Assembly: GCA_965284645.1 (NCBI GenBank)
Contig: OZ260106.1
Location: 1-64,000, forward strand
Direction: 5' to 3'
From: JAIBAJ01 sp965284645
GTDB taxonomy: Bacteria; Bacteroidota; Bacteroidia; JAIBAJ01
DNA: 64,000 nucleotides
Under the pieces are notes generated by a model. It had not been told where the DNA came from, searched no databases, and worked only from the letters and a program-made list of their open reading frames with translations. Shown in pieces: positions 44,688 through 52,788 of the stretch (positions are counted from its first letter, which is position 1; every line of letters starts with the position of its first letter). The position numbers were made by a program, and so were the translations under genes.

Positions 44688-45983
44688 TTAGAATTTTACA
44701 GCAAACGAATGAAAATTGTTTTCAAAAGCGTAATTTATTTTCCATTGATAGCGGTTGCAAATTTCTTTTACGATTGCTAAACCTAAACCGCTGTTGGTGG
44801 TTTGTGAAGATGAAACAGCAAAGCGTTCAAATAGTTTTTCGTTGTTCAATGGTGTTTTTCCTGTGTTGGAAACGGTTAGTGTTTTGTCCGAAAAACTGAT
44901 TTGTATTTTTCCTTGTTCGGTGTTGTGAATAATAGCATTGATAAGCAAATTATTGACAAGAATTTCAAGCAAAGTTTTGTTGCAAGTAAGGGTTAGTTTT
45001 TCGGAAAGGTTTTTATCAATGGTAATTTGTTTTGTTGTGGTGTAATCAATCAACAATTCAAGCGTTTCGTTTATTATTTCGGTCAATTCAATGGTCTCAA
45101 TTTCTGCAAATTGGTTGTTTTCAATTTTTGCCAACAGCAACAAGTTTTTATTTATTCTTGTCATTCGGGAAAGCGGTAAATCAATCGCAGTCAATAATTC
45201 CGCTTGTTCGCTTGTAATGTTTTTGTTTTGCAACAACAAATTCAACTTTGATTTTAGAACTGCCAAAGGTGTTTGTAATTCGTGAGAAGCATTTTCAATA
45301 AATGTTTTTTGTTGGCTGTAAACAGAAATGTTTTTATCAATCAATTTTTGCAACGACTGATTGAGTTCCGCAAATTCTTCAATATCTGTCTTGTCAAATG
45401 AAACGGTTTGCTGTGTAGTCAAATCAAACGATTTTAATTTTTCAAGTGTGTTGCGGAAAGGTCGCCAAATTTGTTTGGCTATCTGTCTGTTTAGAAGTAT
45501 AAAACCGATAACCAACAATGCAAAAAATAAAAGTGTTACAACCGCAATCGCCAACATTGTTTCGTCTGTTTCTTCTACATTGGTTTCAATTTGTAAATGA
45601 TATAGTTTTCCGTTAATGTTGATGTAAGATGAAAGCACCCTAAAACGGTCAATCTCGTTATGTTCAACATATCTGTTTTGTTTTGTAATAGTATAGGTGC
45701 TGTCAGGCTTTGGAACGGATAAATCGCTTGGTGTTAGTATGGTGCTGGGTTGTAACTTGTCCCAATTTTTAAGCAAACTATTCAATTCGCTTTCTTCTAT
45801 TTGAGCATTATTAAAACTGTATTCAATTCGTTCCTTAACAATATGGTTGTGTTCGTCCAATTCATCAAGCCAAATAAAATCTACTACCAAATAATAAACA
45901 GGTATGCTACACGCTAAAATAATTAAGGCATAAATCGTAAATGCTTTGAATGGTTTGTGTAACAGCTTGCTCATATTTCCCAT
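44688..45983 (-). CDS. Sensor histidine kinase
   Basis: 431 residues: two membrane helices (about 14-34 and 143-163) around a periplasmic loop, HAMP, ENASHELQTPLAVLKSKL (phospho-His), N box NLLINAIIHNTEQG and G box NSGLGLAIVKEICN. Follows the response-regulator gene with a 13-bp overlap. Probably governs the PepSY/TonB/EamA genes downstream. Confidence 0.92.
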   Translation of the reverse strand: MGNMSKLLHKPFKAFTIYALIILACSIPVYYLVVDFIWLDELDEHNHIVKERIEYSFNNAQIEESELNSLLKNWDKLQPSTILTPSDLSVPKPDSTYTITKQNRYVEHNEIDRFRVLSSYININGKLYHLQIETNVEETDETMLAIAVVTLLFFALLVIGFILLNRQIAKQIWRPFRNTLEKLKSFDLTTQQTVSFDKTDIEEFAELNQSLQKLIDKNISVYSQQKTFIENASHELQTPLAVLKSKLNLLLQNKNITSEQAELLTAIDLPLSRMTRINKNLLLLAKIENNQFAEIETIELTEIINETLELLIDYTTTKQITIDKNLSEKLTLTCNKTLLEILVNNLLINAIIHNTEQGKIQISFSDKTLTVSNTGKTPLNNEKLFERFAVSSSQTTNSGLGLAIVKEICNRYQWKINYAFENNFHSFAVKF

Positions 45984-46645
45984 TTGTAACCTGTTCCGTA
46001 AATTGTTTTTATGTAGTTGTTGTAACCCGCTTCTGTCAATTTCTTTTTCAGGTTTTTAACGTGAGCATAAACGAAATCGTGATTGTCAAACATATCGGCA
46101 ATGTCGCCCGACAAATGCTCTGCCAATGCACTTTTTGAAATAACACGATTTTTGTTTCCGATGAAAAAAAGCAATAAATCAATTTCCTTTTTTGTCAATG
46201 AAATTTCAATGTCATTCACTTTTACGGTCTTGCCTAACAAGTCAATCGTTATTTCGTTTTGTTGAACAATGTTTGAACTGTTGAATTGTTTCCTGCGAAT
46301 AAGAGAATGTATTCTTGCCGAAAGTTCCGAATGATGAAAAGGCTTTGCCAAATAATCGTCCGCACCAATTTGTAAACCTTTTACTTTGTCCTCAATAGAA
46401 TTTTTTGCGGAAATAATAATTACTCCGTCTTGCTTGTTTTCTCGTTTTAACTGTTCTAACAAAGCAAGTCCGTTTCCGTCAGGAAGCATTAAATCCAATA
46501 AAATACAGTCGTATTGATAAACAGCAATTTTATCAGTTGCTTGATTGTAGTTTTCAGCAACTTCACACACATAGTTTTGTCCCGACAAGTATTTTACAAT
46601 GTCCTGTGCAAGTTCTTTTTCATCTTCTACAATCAAGATTTTCAT
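45971..46645 (-). CDS. OmpR-type response regulator
   Basis: 224 residues: receiver with DCILLDLMLPDGNGL (Asp about 52) and DDYLAKPFHHSEL, then a winged-helix domain with SLTKKEIDLLLFFIGNKNRV. First gene of the second regulatory module in C11. Confidence 0.92.
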   Translation of the reverse strand: MKILIVEDEKELAQDIVKYLSGQNYVCEVAENYNQATDKIAVYQYDCILLDLMLPDGNGLALLEQLKRENKQDGVIIISAKNSIEDKVKGLQIGADDYLAKPFHHSELSARIHSLIRRKQFNSSNIVQQNEITIDLLGKTVKVNDIEISLTKKEIDLLLFFIGNKNRVISKSALAEHLSGDIADMFDNHDFVYAHVKNLKKKLTEAGYNNYIKTIYGTGYKWEI

Positions 46646-46706
46646 TCGCCAAATTTACAATTTGAATTTTGAAGAAATTTAGAATGTCCGTAAAAGTTGC
46701 GTTGGG

Positions 46707-46768
46707 ATTGGCTCTTTTGCAAACTTTGGGTGGTGGGTGGACTTGGTGCGGTTTGCAAATGTGCCAAT
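46707..46768. repeat. Structured hairpin H5
   Basis: Outer stem ATTGGC/GCCAAT, internal loop TCTT/ATGT, inner stem TTGCAAAC/GTTTGCAA, GT-rich 26-nt loop. Upstream of the response regulator, at the 5' end of cassette C11. Confidence 0.75.
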
Positions 46769-46915
46769 GTGCGTTGGCTTAAAACTTCATTTTTTTTGTG
46801 CGTTGGGAAAAATAAAAATACAAAAGTGTCGGTTGTCGTGTCGGAAATGTCGGTCGGTGTGTTGTCGGGTTTTGGTCGGTCGGTTGATGTCTGCACGGTG
46901 GTCGGTTAGGGTTGC

Positions 46916-47047
46916 CGATAACGTTTTGCAGCTACCCGAAGGTGGCGATTTCGAAGCACTTCACTGTCAACCAAGCACAAACTTTGATAGAAGCACAATA
47001 CTTGATTTAACCACTGAACCGCCACTTTTGGGTAGGTGCTGTTATAG
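46916..47047 (-). repeat. attC of cassette C10 (type II)
   Basis: Stem words GCAGCTACCCGAAGGTGGCG and CGCCACTTTTGGGTAGGTGC. Cassette start TTATAGGGCATTTT (47765) matches GTTATAGGGCGTTTT. Confidence 0.9.
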
Positions 47048-47060
47048 GGCGTTTTTCTTT

Positions 47061-47738
47061 TCAATTAGTCTTTAGTTTTAGGCATTGTCCTTTCTTTTTA
47101 TGCTTCTTAGTGTCATTGCAAAGTTCATTTTTTTTAATTATCCAAGTTGTCGGCATAGGATTAAAGCTATTGTTTTCCGTATAGTCGTATAGAATTAGTT
47201 TTCCATTCTTAATTTTCCATTTCCCATAATTTTTATAGCCAATTCCAGTAAAACCCCTGTCAATATATTCAAAGGTCTGATTTTCTTTAATTGTCAGTTC
47301 GGTATATGTCGACCAGTCAAGATAAACTCCATACGTTCCCGTTATTGTTTTTTGTCCTGAGATTGCATTATTAATAAAAGCGAGGTCGCCTATATCATAA
47401 CACCAATCATTATTTTCCTTTACATTATTACCATTAATTCTAAATGTCCGCTTCGTGCCGTCCTTGAATATTATGTTAATCCAATACAAAACTATGTATT
47501 TGCAAGGTCCAATTGACTTTGCCATATTCCATTTGTCCACAAATAATTTGGTCTGTTCGTATGTTAGTCGTTTGTGTGTAATTTGAGTTGTGTCAACCTG
47601 TCTAGAGTTGTTATTAATTTCAATGAAGTCAACTGATGTCAGGTCAATATTTTGTTTGTCAGTAATAGATTTTGTCTGACCACATACAGTTAAGTTTGTC
47701 AAAATAATTAGTGTGAATATATTGGTCAACATTCTCAA
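47061..47738 (-). CDS. Lipoprotein, unknown, cassette C10
   Basis: 225 residues; N-terminal lipoprotein signal (LTNLTVCGQ). C-terminal half (GTYGVYLDWSTYTELTIKEN, then KWKIKNGKLILYD) reads like a lipocalin-type or wrap-around beta domain. Start lies 27 bp from the cassette's 5' end and stop 14 bp from the attC. Confidence 0.65.
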   Translation of the reverse strand: MRMLTNIFTLIILTNLTVCGQTKSITDKQNIDLTSVDFIEINNNSRQVDTTQITHKRLTYEQTKLFVDKWNMAKSIGPCKYIVLYWINIIFKDGTKRTFRINGNNVKENNDWCYDIGDLAFINNAISGQKTITGTYGVYLDWSTYTELTIKENQTFEYIDRGFTGIGYKNYGKWKIKNGKLILYDYTENNSFNPMPTTWIIKKNELCNDTKKHKKKGQCLKLKTN

Positions 47739-47759
47739 ATTGTCGTCTTTTAAAATGCC

Positions 47760-47892
47760 CTATAACGTTTTGGGGGCAGGGGCAGTAAGCGAATTTACAG
47801 ATAAAACTTTATTTAAAGAGCGGCTCTAAGTTTTTCACCAAAAGCCTTATTCGAAGTGCAAAAGCGCTTATTGACCTTGCCCACTGTTACCA
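47760..47892 (-). repeat. attC of cassette C9
   Basis: Type I. Cassette start TTACCAGCC (48932) matches GTTACCAGCC. Confidence 0.92.
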
Positions 47893-47910
47893 GCCGTTAT
47901 TTTCATTTCG

Positions 47911-48486
47911 TTAATACATTCCACTTGTTAATTGTGTCGTGTCAAATCTCCAAAGAAACTTATCTGCTTTTTCCTTTTGATTGTTGAAAAAGTCTAATGC
48001 TAGTTTCTCCACCACCTTCTTGGCTTCTTTCTTTATGACAGCATCTTCTAATGTTTCTTTCCAACTACCACCATATTTGTAATCTTCTCCACGAACAGCA
48101 CATATAAGAATAAGTCCGTTTACGAATTTCTTTTTATTGATTTTAAAGGTAGTCAAGTTGTTTTCTTTTGCATAAATTTTACAGGCATTTATTAAGCCTT
48201 CTAAAATTCCATCAACCAATGAACCACCACAAATAGTGTGAACATTATTTGCAAAACTTATAACGTTCGCTGATGGAAACCAGTCTGTGCGATATGCAAG
48301 ACCGATTTGATATTTGTTAGAATTTATCTCATTGTCAAATGTTAGCTTAAATTCTGGTTTGCCTAAAACTTCTGTTGTTGCTCGGTCGAACAAATAGAAA
48401 ACACCCTGTGGAAAGTGATAATAATTTTGAGTTAAATATTTCTGTCTTTTGTCAATTGTAATTACTTCGCATTGTCGGTTTAGCAA
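47911..48486 (-). CDS. GyrB-like transducer part of a gyrase-B mimic (second fragment)
   Basis: 191 residues from a TTG that overlaps the stop of the previous fragment. The region SFANNVHTICGGSLVDGILE, then FVNGLILICAVRGEDYKYGG and SWKETLEDAVIKKEAKKVVE, aligns with the GyrB/ParE transducer domain (SFxNNIxTxxGGTH, then the QTK loop with its Lys kept as SWK). It probably belongs to one polypeptide with 48480-48917: shifting frame at the AAATTT run near 48490 gives a continuous GyrB-like FALLNRQCEVITIDKR. Confidence 0.7.
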   Translation of the reverse strand: MLNRQCEVITIDKRQKYLTQNYYHFPQGVFYLFDRATTEVLGKPEFKLTFDNEINSNKYQIGLAYRTDWFPSANVISFANNVHTICGGSLVDGILEGLINACKIYAKENNLTTFKINKKKFVNGLILICAVRGEDYKYGGSWKETLEDAVIKKEAKKVVEKLALDFFNNQKEKADKFLWRFDTTQLTSGMY

Positions 48487-48917
48487 AGCAAATTTAACAC
48501 TTTTTCGGTTAGTTTTAAGTAATCAATATTTGTGTTTGAAATTACTGTTTTATCAAATGAAAAGGCAACTTCTGTTTTTGAATTCTCTTTGGTTATTATC
48601 TCAAATGTCTCAGAAACGACCTTGAGCCCCTTAGGGAAATAGTTTGAGAACTCTTTACTCTCATCCGTGAACTGTTTAATAAATGGATTTATGTCGTGTC
48701 GTGATGTCAGTCCGAAAGTAAAGTCGTTTTCTCCGAATATTACAATTTCAAAAGTGATTTCGTCAGTCTTACAAAGTTCAATGCAGTCTGTTAAAAGTCC
48801 GACAAAAATTGTAACAATATCATTGCCAATATACATCAAAGGTCGTTTTCTAACATGTTCTGAAAAATCAAGAACTTTTATGTTGTCAGAGGAATATTTG
48901 TTGTCTGTGTCTGTCAT
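48480..48917 (-). CDS. GyrB-like N-terminal domain without catalytic motifs (first fragment)
   Basis: 145 residues from the ATG at 48915-48917, 15 bp inside the cassette. SSDNIKVLDFSEHVRKRPLMYIGN is the unmistakable GyrB/ParE opening. The ATP-binding motifs are gone: VVDNAIDEA is replaced by LLTDCIELC, DDGRGIP and GGLHGVG are absent, and the domain is shortened. It therefore should not hydrolyse ATP. Inference: a gyrase or topoisomerase IV mimic or subunit decoy. Confidence 0.7.
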   Translation of the reverse strand: MTDTDNKYSSDNIKVLDFSEHVRKRPLMYIGNDIVTIFVGLLTDCIELCKTDEITFEIVIFGENDFTFGLTSRHDINPFIKQFTDESKEFSNYFPKGLKVVSETFEIITKENSKTEVAFSFDKTVISNTNIDYLKLTEKVLNLLC

Positions 48918-48926
48918 TATAATGGC

Positions 48927-49058
48927 TGGTAACGTTTCCGGTGCAGGAGCCGTAAGCAAATTTACATGCAAATGTGATTAGAAAGCACGAATTTAAGTTC
49001 TTAACCCAAAGGGAATAGAAAGCACTAAACTGCTTATGGCTTTTGCACCGTGTTATAG
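48927..49058 (-). repeat. attC of cassette C8 (type III)
   Basis: Stem words CCGGTGCAGGAGCCGTAAGC and GCTTATGGCTTTTGCACCG. Cassette start TTATAGCC (49791) matches GTTATAGCC. Confidence 0.9.
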
Positions 49059-49075
49059 CCTGTGCCATTAAATTT

Positions 49076-49378
49076 TTATAGTTGAATTGTTAATTTTAGA
49101 TGTCCTCCTAGACCTTGTTGAATTATTTTCATTAGTGTGGATAATCTAATATCTGATGAGTTATTTTCTATACGTGAAATATATGATTTATTCGTTCCAC
49201 ACTTCTCTGCAAGTTCTTCTTGGGTCATTCCTAACTTGGTTCGAGCTTCTTCAAGTAAAACCCCAATTTTAAACGCTTCAAATTGTTGTTCCCACTCTTC
49301 TCGATTTGGTTGTCCCTTTGGTCCATACTTTTTGTCAAGAATTTCATCTAATGTGGTTATGTTTTTATTTGTTTTCAT
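49076..49378 (-). CDS. XRE-type antitoxin (HigA-like)
   Basis: 100 residues. C-terminal helix-turn-helix TRLGMTQEELAEKCGTNKSYISRIEN-type region (TQEELAEKCGTNKSYIS) and an N-terminal helix. It follows its toxin gene with a 14-bp overlap, the HigBA order (toxin first). It represses its own operon in the family. Confidence 0.87.
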   Translation of the reverse strand: MKTNKNITTLDEILDKKYGPKGQPNREEWEQQFEAFKIGVLLEEARTKLGMTQEELAEKCGTNKSYISRIENNSSDIRLSTLMKIIQQGLGGHLKLTIQL

Positions 49379-49705
49379 TATAATATTCCTCCATTATTTT
49401 TATTGCCCTCTCTAATTCTTGCTTTGGTGTCTTTTGTGTTTTCTTTTGAAATGCATTTCCTAGGACTACCAAATTCCCTTTATCAAAAAAGGAAAAAATC
49501 CGATAAATATTTCCTCCAACTTCTACCCGTATTTCATACAATCCCTTGGTGCCTTCCAAATGTTTGAAATACTTCTCTGAACTTGCCGTGTAACTCTAAT
49601 TAAGTTTAATGTCCATTCGATTTTCCTTTGAACATTGTCAGGAAGTTCCATGTAAAATTCTAGAAAATAATTCTTGTAAGCGATTACTTGTCTTTCGTAG
49701 TCCAC
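49365..49705 (-). pseudogene. HigB/RelE-type toxin, single-base frameshift
   Basis: The 5' part (49523-49705) reads DYERQVIAYKNYFLEFYMEL, PDNVQRKIEWTLNLI; the 3' part (49365-49559) reads LEGTKGLYEIRVEVGGNIYR, IFSFFDKGNLVVLGNAF. One base added near 49590 (GTTCAGAG) joins them as SEKYFKHLEGTKG, the normal Gp49/HigB sequence. If the shift is real the antitoxin stands without an active toxin. Confidence 0.8.
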
Positions 49706-49785
49706 GACACAAAGTTAACCATTCAGACAACTTCTGCCAAATTTTTTTTAAGCAAAATTGGTTGGATGGGCACTATTGGCATTGG

Positions 49786-49918
49786 CTATAACGTTTTGGG
49801 GGCAGGGGCAGTAAGCGAATTTACAGATAAAACTTTATTTAAAGAGCGGCTCTAAGTTTTTCACCAAAAGCCTTATTCGAAGTGCAAAAGCGCTTATTGA
49901 CCTTGCCCACTGTTAGCG
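49786..49918 (-). repeat. attC of cassette C7
   Basis: Type I. Cassette start TTAGCGGTAAG (50710) matches GTTAGCGGTAG. Its R'' box provides the stop codon of the C7 gene. Confidence 0.92.
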
Positions 49919-50608
49919 GTAGGTTTTCTCACTCGTTTTTTGAATTTCGTAATAACGTCTTGTCAAATCCACAACTTTTTGTCTATTGCAATTTTTGCAA
50001 AATACACGTCTTTTTAAATCAATTCCGCTAAATTCTATTTTGTAATCCCCACATTTTTTGCACTTGTAAAATTCAATAGTATGCTGAATGTAAGGTCCGG
50101 CGTGGTCGCAAATAATATCTGGCCTATGCAATTCAAGTTTTGCAAAATCGTATGTCGTAAATGTATTTCTGGTTACTATTTCTGTTAGGCTCTTGATTTC
50201 AAATAAAGGATTAAGTCCATCATTGGCAAACATAATATCCAAAATTGTGATATGGTTCAATTTATTACAAAACCTTAATGGTGACAATGAATTGCATTTA
50301 ATTGTCTTTCCTGAACCATCCCAACCGACTGGCGTTTCCAAAGTGAGTTTCGTTAAATTAGTAAGTGGTTTTAAAAATGTCAAGTCAGTGATTGTCAAAA
50401 TTCCATTTAACCTTAAAGACGTCAATTTTGTTAACTTTTCAATAATTGAAATGTCAAAATGTTTTGTTGATAGCAATTCTAATTCTGTCAGATTATTTAA
50501 TTTGAGCAAAATGGAAAAGTCTTTTATTCCATTGCCTTTTAATCGCAGTGAAGAGGAGTCAATGTCGATATTGTTTAGCTCAATTTGTTCTGTAATGTAT
50601 GTCGGCAT
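49913..50608 (-). CDS. Leucine-rich-repeat protein with zinc ribbon, cassette C7
   Basis: 231 residues. Residues about 20-150 form irregular leucine-rich repeats of 22-24 residues (LLKLNNLTELELLSTKHFDI, IIEKLTKLTSLRLNGILTI, FLKPLTNLTKLTLETPV). The C-terminus has a four-Cys zinc ribbon (YKCKKCGDYK ... VFCKNCNRQK). No signal peptide. Looks like a cytoplasmic binding protein; partner unknown. The stop TAA is within the attC. Confidence 0.75.
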   Translation of the reverse strand: MPTYITEQIELNNIDIDSSSLRLKGNGIKDFSILLKLNNLTELELLSTKHFDISIIEKLTKLTSLRLNGILTITDLTFLKPLTNLTKLTLETPVGWDGSGKTIKCNSLSPLRFCNKLNHITILDIMFANDGLNPLFEIKSLTEIVTRNTFTTYDFAKLELHRPDIICDHAGPYIQHTIEFYKCKKCGDYKIEFSGIDLKRRVFCKNCNRQKVVDLTRRYYEIQKTSEKTYR

Positions 50609-50704
50609 GAAATTATGGCAAACTATTCTTGTTGCTGTCTAATCTAATTGCTTTGTCTACTGGTTTGGGTTAAGCACTAATGTTACGTTGGGCGTTAAAC
50701 TTAC

Positions 50705-50837
50705 CGCTAACGTTTTGGGGGCAGGGGCAGTAAGCGAATTTACAGATAAAACTTTATTTAAAGAGCGGCTCTAAGTTTTTCACCAAAAGCCTTATTCGAA
50801 GTGCAAAAGCGCTTATTGACCTTGCCCACTGTTATAG
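50705..50837 (-). repeat. attC of cassette C6
   Basis: Type I, identical from AAC onward to the C3 site at 53745. Cassette start TTATAGCCAATGC (51662) matches GTTATAGCCAGTGC. Confidence 0.93.
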
Positions 50838-51110
50838 CCAGTGCTTGTTGCCTACAGATATGATATTAAATCCAAGGTTTGTCAGGTAGTCTTGTGCCAT
50901 ATATGTTTGGAAGTTGTTCGGATTCGGGTCAAGCTCTTCACCATTAGCATAAATATTTGCCCAGGAAATTAGAAGTTTGCATGGAAATATTTCGCTTTCG
51001 TATTGAACTGCCCATTGTCGTGGTGTTCTCCCTGGAGGAACTCCTTCTCTGTGAATCTTTAGCATAGCTTGGAAAATATGTTCACGCTTTATGTTATTGG
51101 GTATTGGCAT
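50832..51110 (-). CDS. Small HNH-associated protein, cassette C6
   Basis: 92 residues. PIPNNIKREHIFQAMLKIHREGVPPGR, and WANIYANGEELDP further on, resemble a domain I know at the N-terminus of HNH-type modification-dependent restriction enzymes (ScoMcrA-like head). Here it is a free-standing gene 3 bp after the HNH gene. Stop TAA lies in the attC. A second identical copy is at 53872-54150. Confidence 0.65.
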   Translation of the reverse strand: MPIPNNIKREHIFQAMLKIHREGVPPGRTPRQWAVQYESEIFPCKLLISWANIYANGEELDPNPNNFQTYMAQDYLTNLGFNIISVGNKHWL

Positions 51111-51113
51111 AAT

Positions 51114-51631
51114 TTATAATTGTCTATTTAGTCTGTTCTCCCAAATTCTTTTCATCACTTCTCCCATTTGTAGAAATTCTTGTTCGGTAAATGTGTCTGT
51201 CTTTGCATTGTTGCACCAATAACAAGCGAGAACTAAGTTTTGAATATTTGAATATGGTAGGTTTGCTTGTTTTCTATCAATTTCTAAAGATTTACCTCTT
51301 TGAGGAAAACGCTTATTAATATGTCCAGGTTGGTTATGCAGTTCTTCTAGAAAATTTTCTGTAATGAGCAATAATAACAAACTTTGGATGTTGTCTCCCA
51401 CCACTGAAAAAAATTGTATAATTGTTCGTTATTAAAACTAATATTCTTACCATCTTCTGTCATTTGCTTGAGTTTATTTGTCAAGAAAGACTTGTAGTTC
51501 TGAATTTTATTATAGCGGTCAGATTTATACCAAAGTTTAATGGAGTTTTCCAAATTCGGGAACTGTTGCTTTAGCAGGTTAATACCAACCTTATCAAATA
51601 TTTTTTTCTTATAAAATTCTTCTTCAGTCAT
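51114..51631 (-). pseudogene. HNH endonuclease, single-base frameshift (copy in C6)
   Basis: The 5' part (51347-51631) ends in TSKVCYYCS; the 3' part (51114-51404) carries KSLEIDRKQANLPYSNIQNL, VLACYWCNNAKTD. Together they form an HNH domain with two zinc CxxC pairs. One base near 51385 (TGCTCATTACAG) would join them as CYYCS-ITENFLEEL. The same shift is present in the second copy, so it predates the duplication or is not an inactivating error. Role: probable restriction-like nuclease with the 92-residue partner. Confidence 0.75.
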
Positions 51632-51656
51632 TGGTGCTGTGTTCTTTCAGCATTGG

Positions 51657-51790
51657 CTATAACGTTTTGGGGGCAGAGGCAGTAAGCGAATTTACAGATA
51701 AAAGTTTATTTATAGAGCGGAAGCGAAGTTTTTCACCAAAAGCCTTATTCGAAGTGCAAAATCGCTTATTGACTTTGCCCACTGTTAGCG
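51657..51790 (-). repeat. attC of cassette C5
   Basis: Type I. Cassette start TTAGCGGTAAG (52534) matches GTTAGCGGTTG over the first eight bases. Confidence 0.92.
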
Positions 51791-51806
51791 GTTGGCATTT
51801 CACTAA

Positions 51807-52472
51807 TTAAAATCTTGGCAGCCCTTTTTTAGGCCCCCAAGGTTTGCCATCATTCTTAAATATACTAAAGTCAACCCCAAGTCCCAAATTAAGTTGCGGG
51901 TAAGAATAAGTTTTGTTTATTTTATTGTTTAATATGTCATTCTCTGAAGAAAACCGCCTGAGTCCAAACCCAACAAATAAGTTGAACTGAAAATTATTAT
52001 TTAAGATATACTGAGCACCCAAATTAATGTCCAACATTGATTTGCCTTTAGTGAAAACTGAATTGTCACTTTTAATGATTGAGCTATAACCGTATCTAAC
52101 TGCAAGAAATCGAAGAACTTTGCTGGCATATGGTGGGAAGTAAATGTCGCCTTGAATAAATAAAGGAATGTAAGATTGTCGCACACTTTTTATTACCACA
52201 CTCTCATATCCAATTCCTGCACCTAAGGATAAGGCCCACCCAAGCCTGTAACTAAGCATTAACTTTGGACTTAGAAAAGTAGTTGCGTTCTTGTACTTAT
52301 TTTTTATTGACTGATCACTTGAGTCAATTTTTTCGGTCACCTTTAAAATAGGTGGCATGTAAGCAAATTCTGTCCTTATAGCGAAACCCCGCAATGTCCC
52401 GCCCCAACGTTGTCCAAAAGCAGTTTTAGTTGAAATGAGAATAAAAAGTAAAAGATAATACTTAGTTTTCAT
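51807..52472 (-). CDS. Outer-membrane beta-barrel protein, unknown, cassette C5
   Basis: 221 residues with signal peptide (TAFGQ). Alternating hydrophobic strands with aromatic girdles (ALSLGAGIGYESV, NLFVGFGLRRF, LNLGLGVDFSIF) indicate an eight-stranded barrel as in PorT/OmpA-like Bacteroidota proteins. Sole gene of the cassette. Confidence 0.72.
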   Translation of the reverse strand: MKTKYYLLLFILISTKTAFGQRWGGTLRGFAIRTEFAYMPPILKVTEKIDSSDQSIKNKYKNATTFLSPKLMLSYRLGWALSLGAGIGYESVVIKSVRQSYIPLFIQGDIYFPPYASKVLRFLAVRYGYSSIIKSDNSVFTKGKSMLDINLGAQYILNNNFQFNLFVGFGLRRFSSENDILNNKINKTYSYPQLNLGLGVDFSIFKNDGKPWGPKKGLPRF

Positions 52473-52528
52473 TATTTATTTGTCAAAGTCGGCAAATCTG
52501 TCTTTGAGGAACTGTCGTCTTTGCTTAC

Positions 52529-52662
52529 CGCTAACGTTTTGGGGGCAGAGGCAGTAAGCGAATTTACAGATAAAAGTTTATTTAAAGAGCGGAAGCGAAG
52601 TTTTTCACCAAAAGCCTTATTCGAAGTGCAAAAGCGCTTATTGACTTTGCCCACTGTTATGG
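52529..52662 (-). repeat. attC of cassette C4
   Basis: Type I. Cassette start TTATGGGC (53750) matches GTTATGGGC. Confidence 0.92.
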
Positions 52663-52788
52663 GCTGGGGTTTTCATTTGTCTAAGTGTTGGCGGTTGTTG
52701 TGTTGGTGACTATACTCTGAAAGCCCAAAAGGGAAATTTCTCGTGGTCCCCCGAGGAACATCTTTTACTCTATTGTCCCAAGGGATTT

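Noticed and set aside
48480..48500. Programmed -1 frameshift at A-AAT-TTG in the GyrB-like gene
   Set aside because: The heptamer fits the slippery pattern, but other cassettes show single-base losses without such motifs, so one missing base in AAA or TTT is the simpler account.
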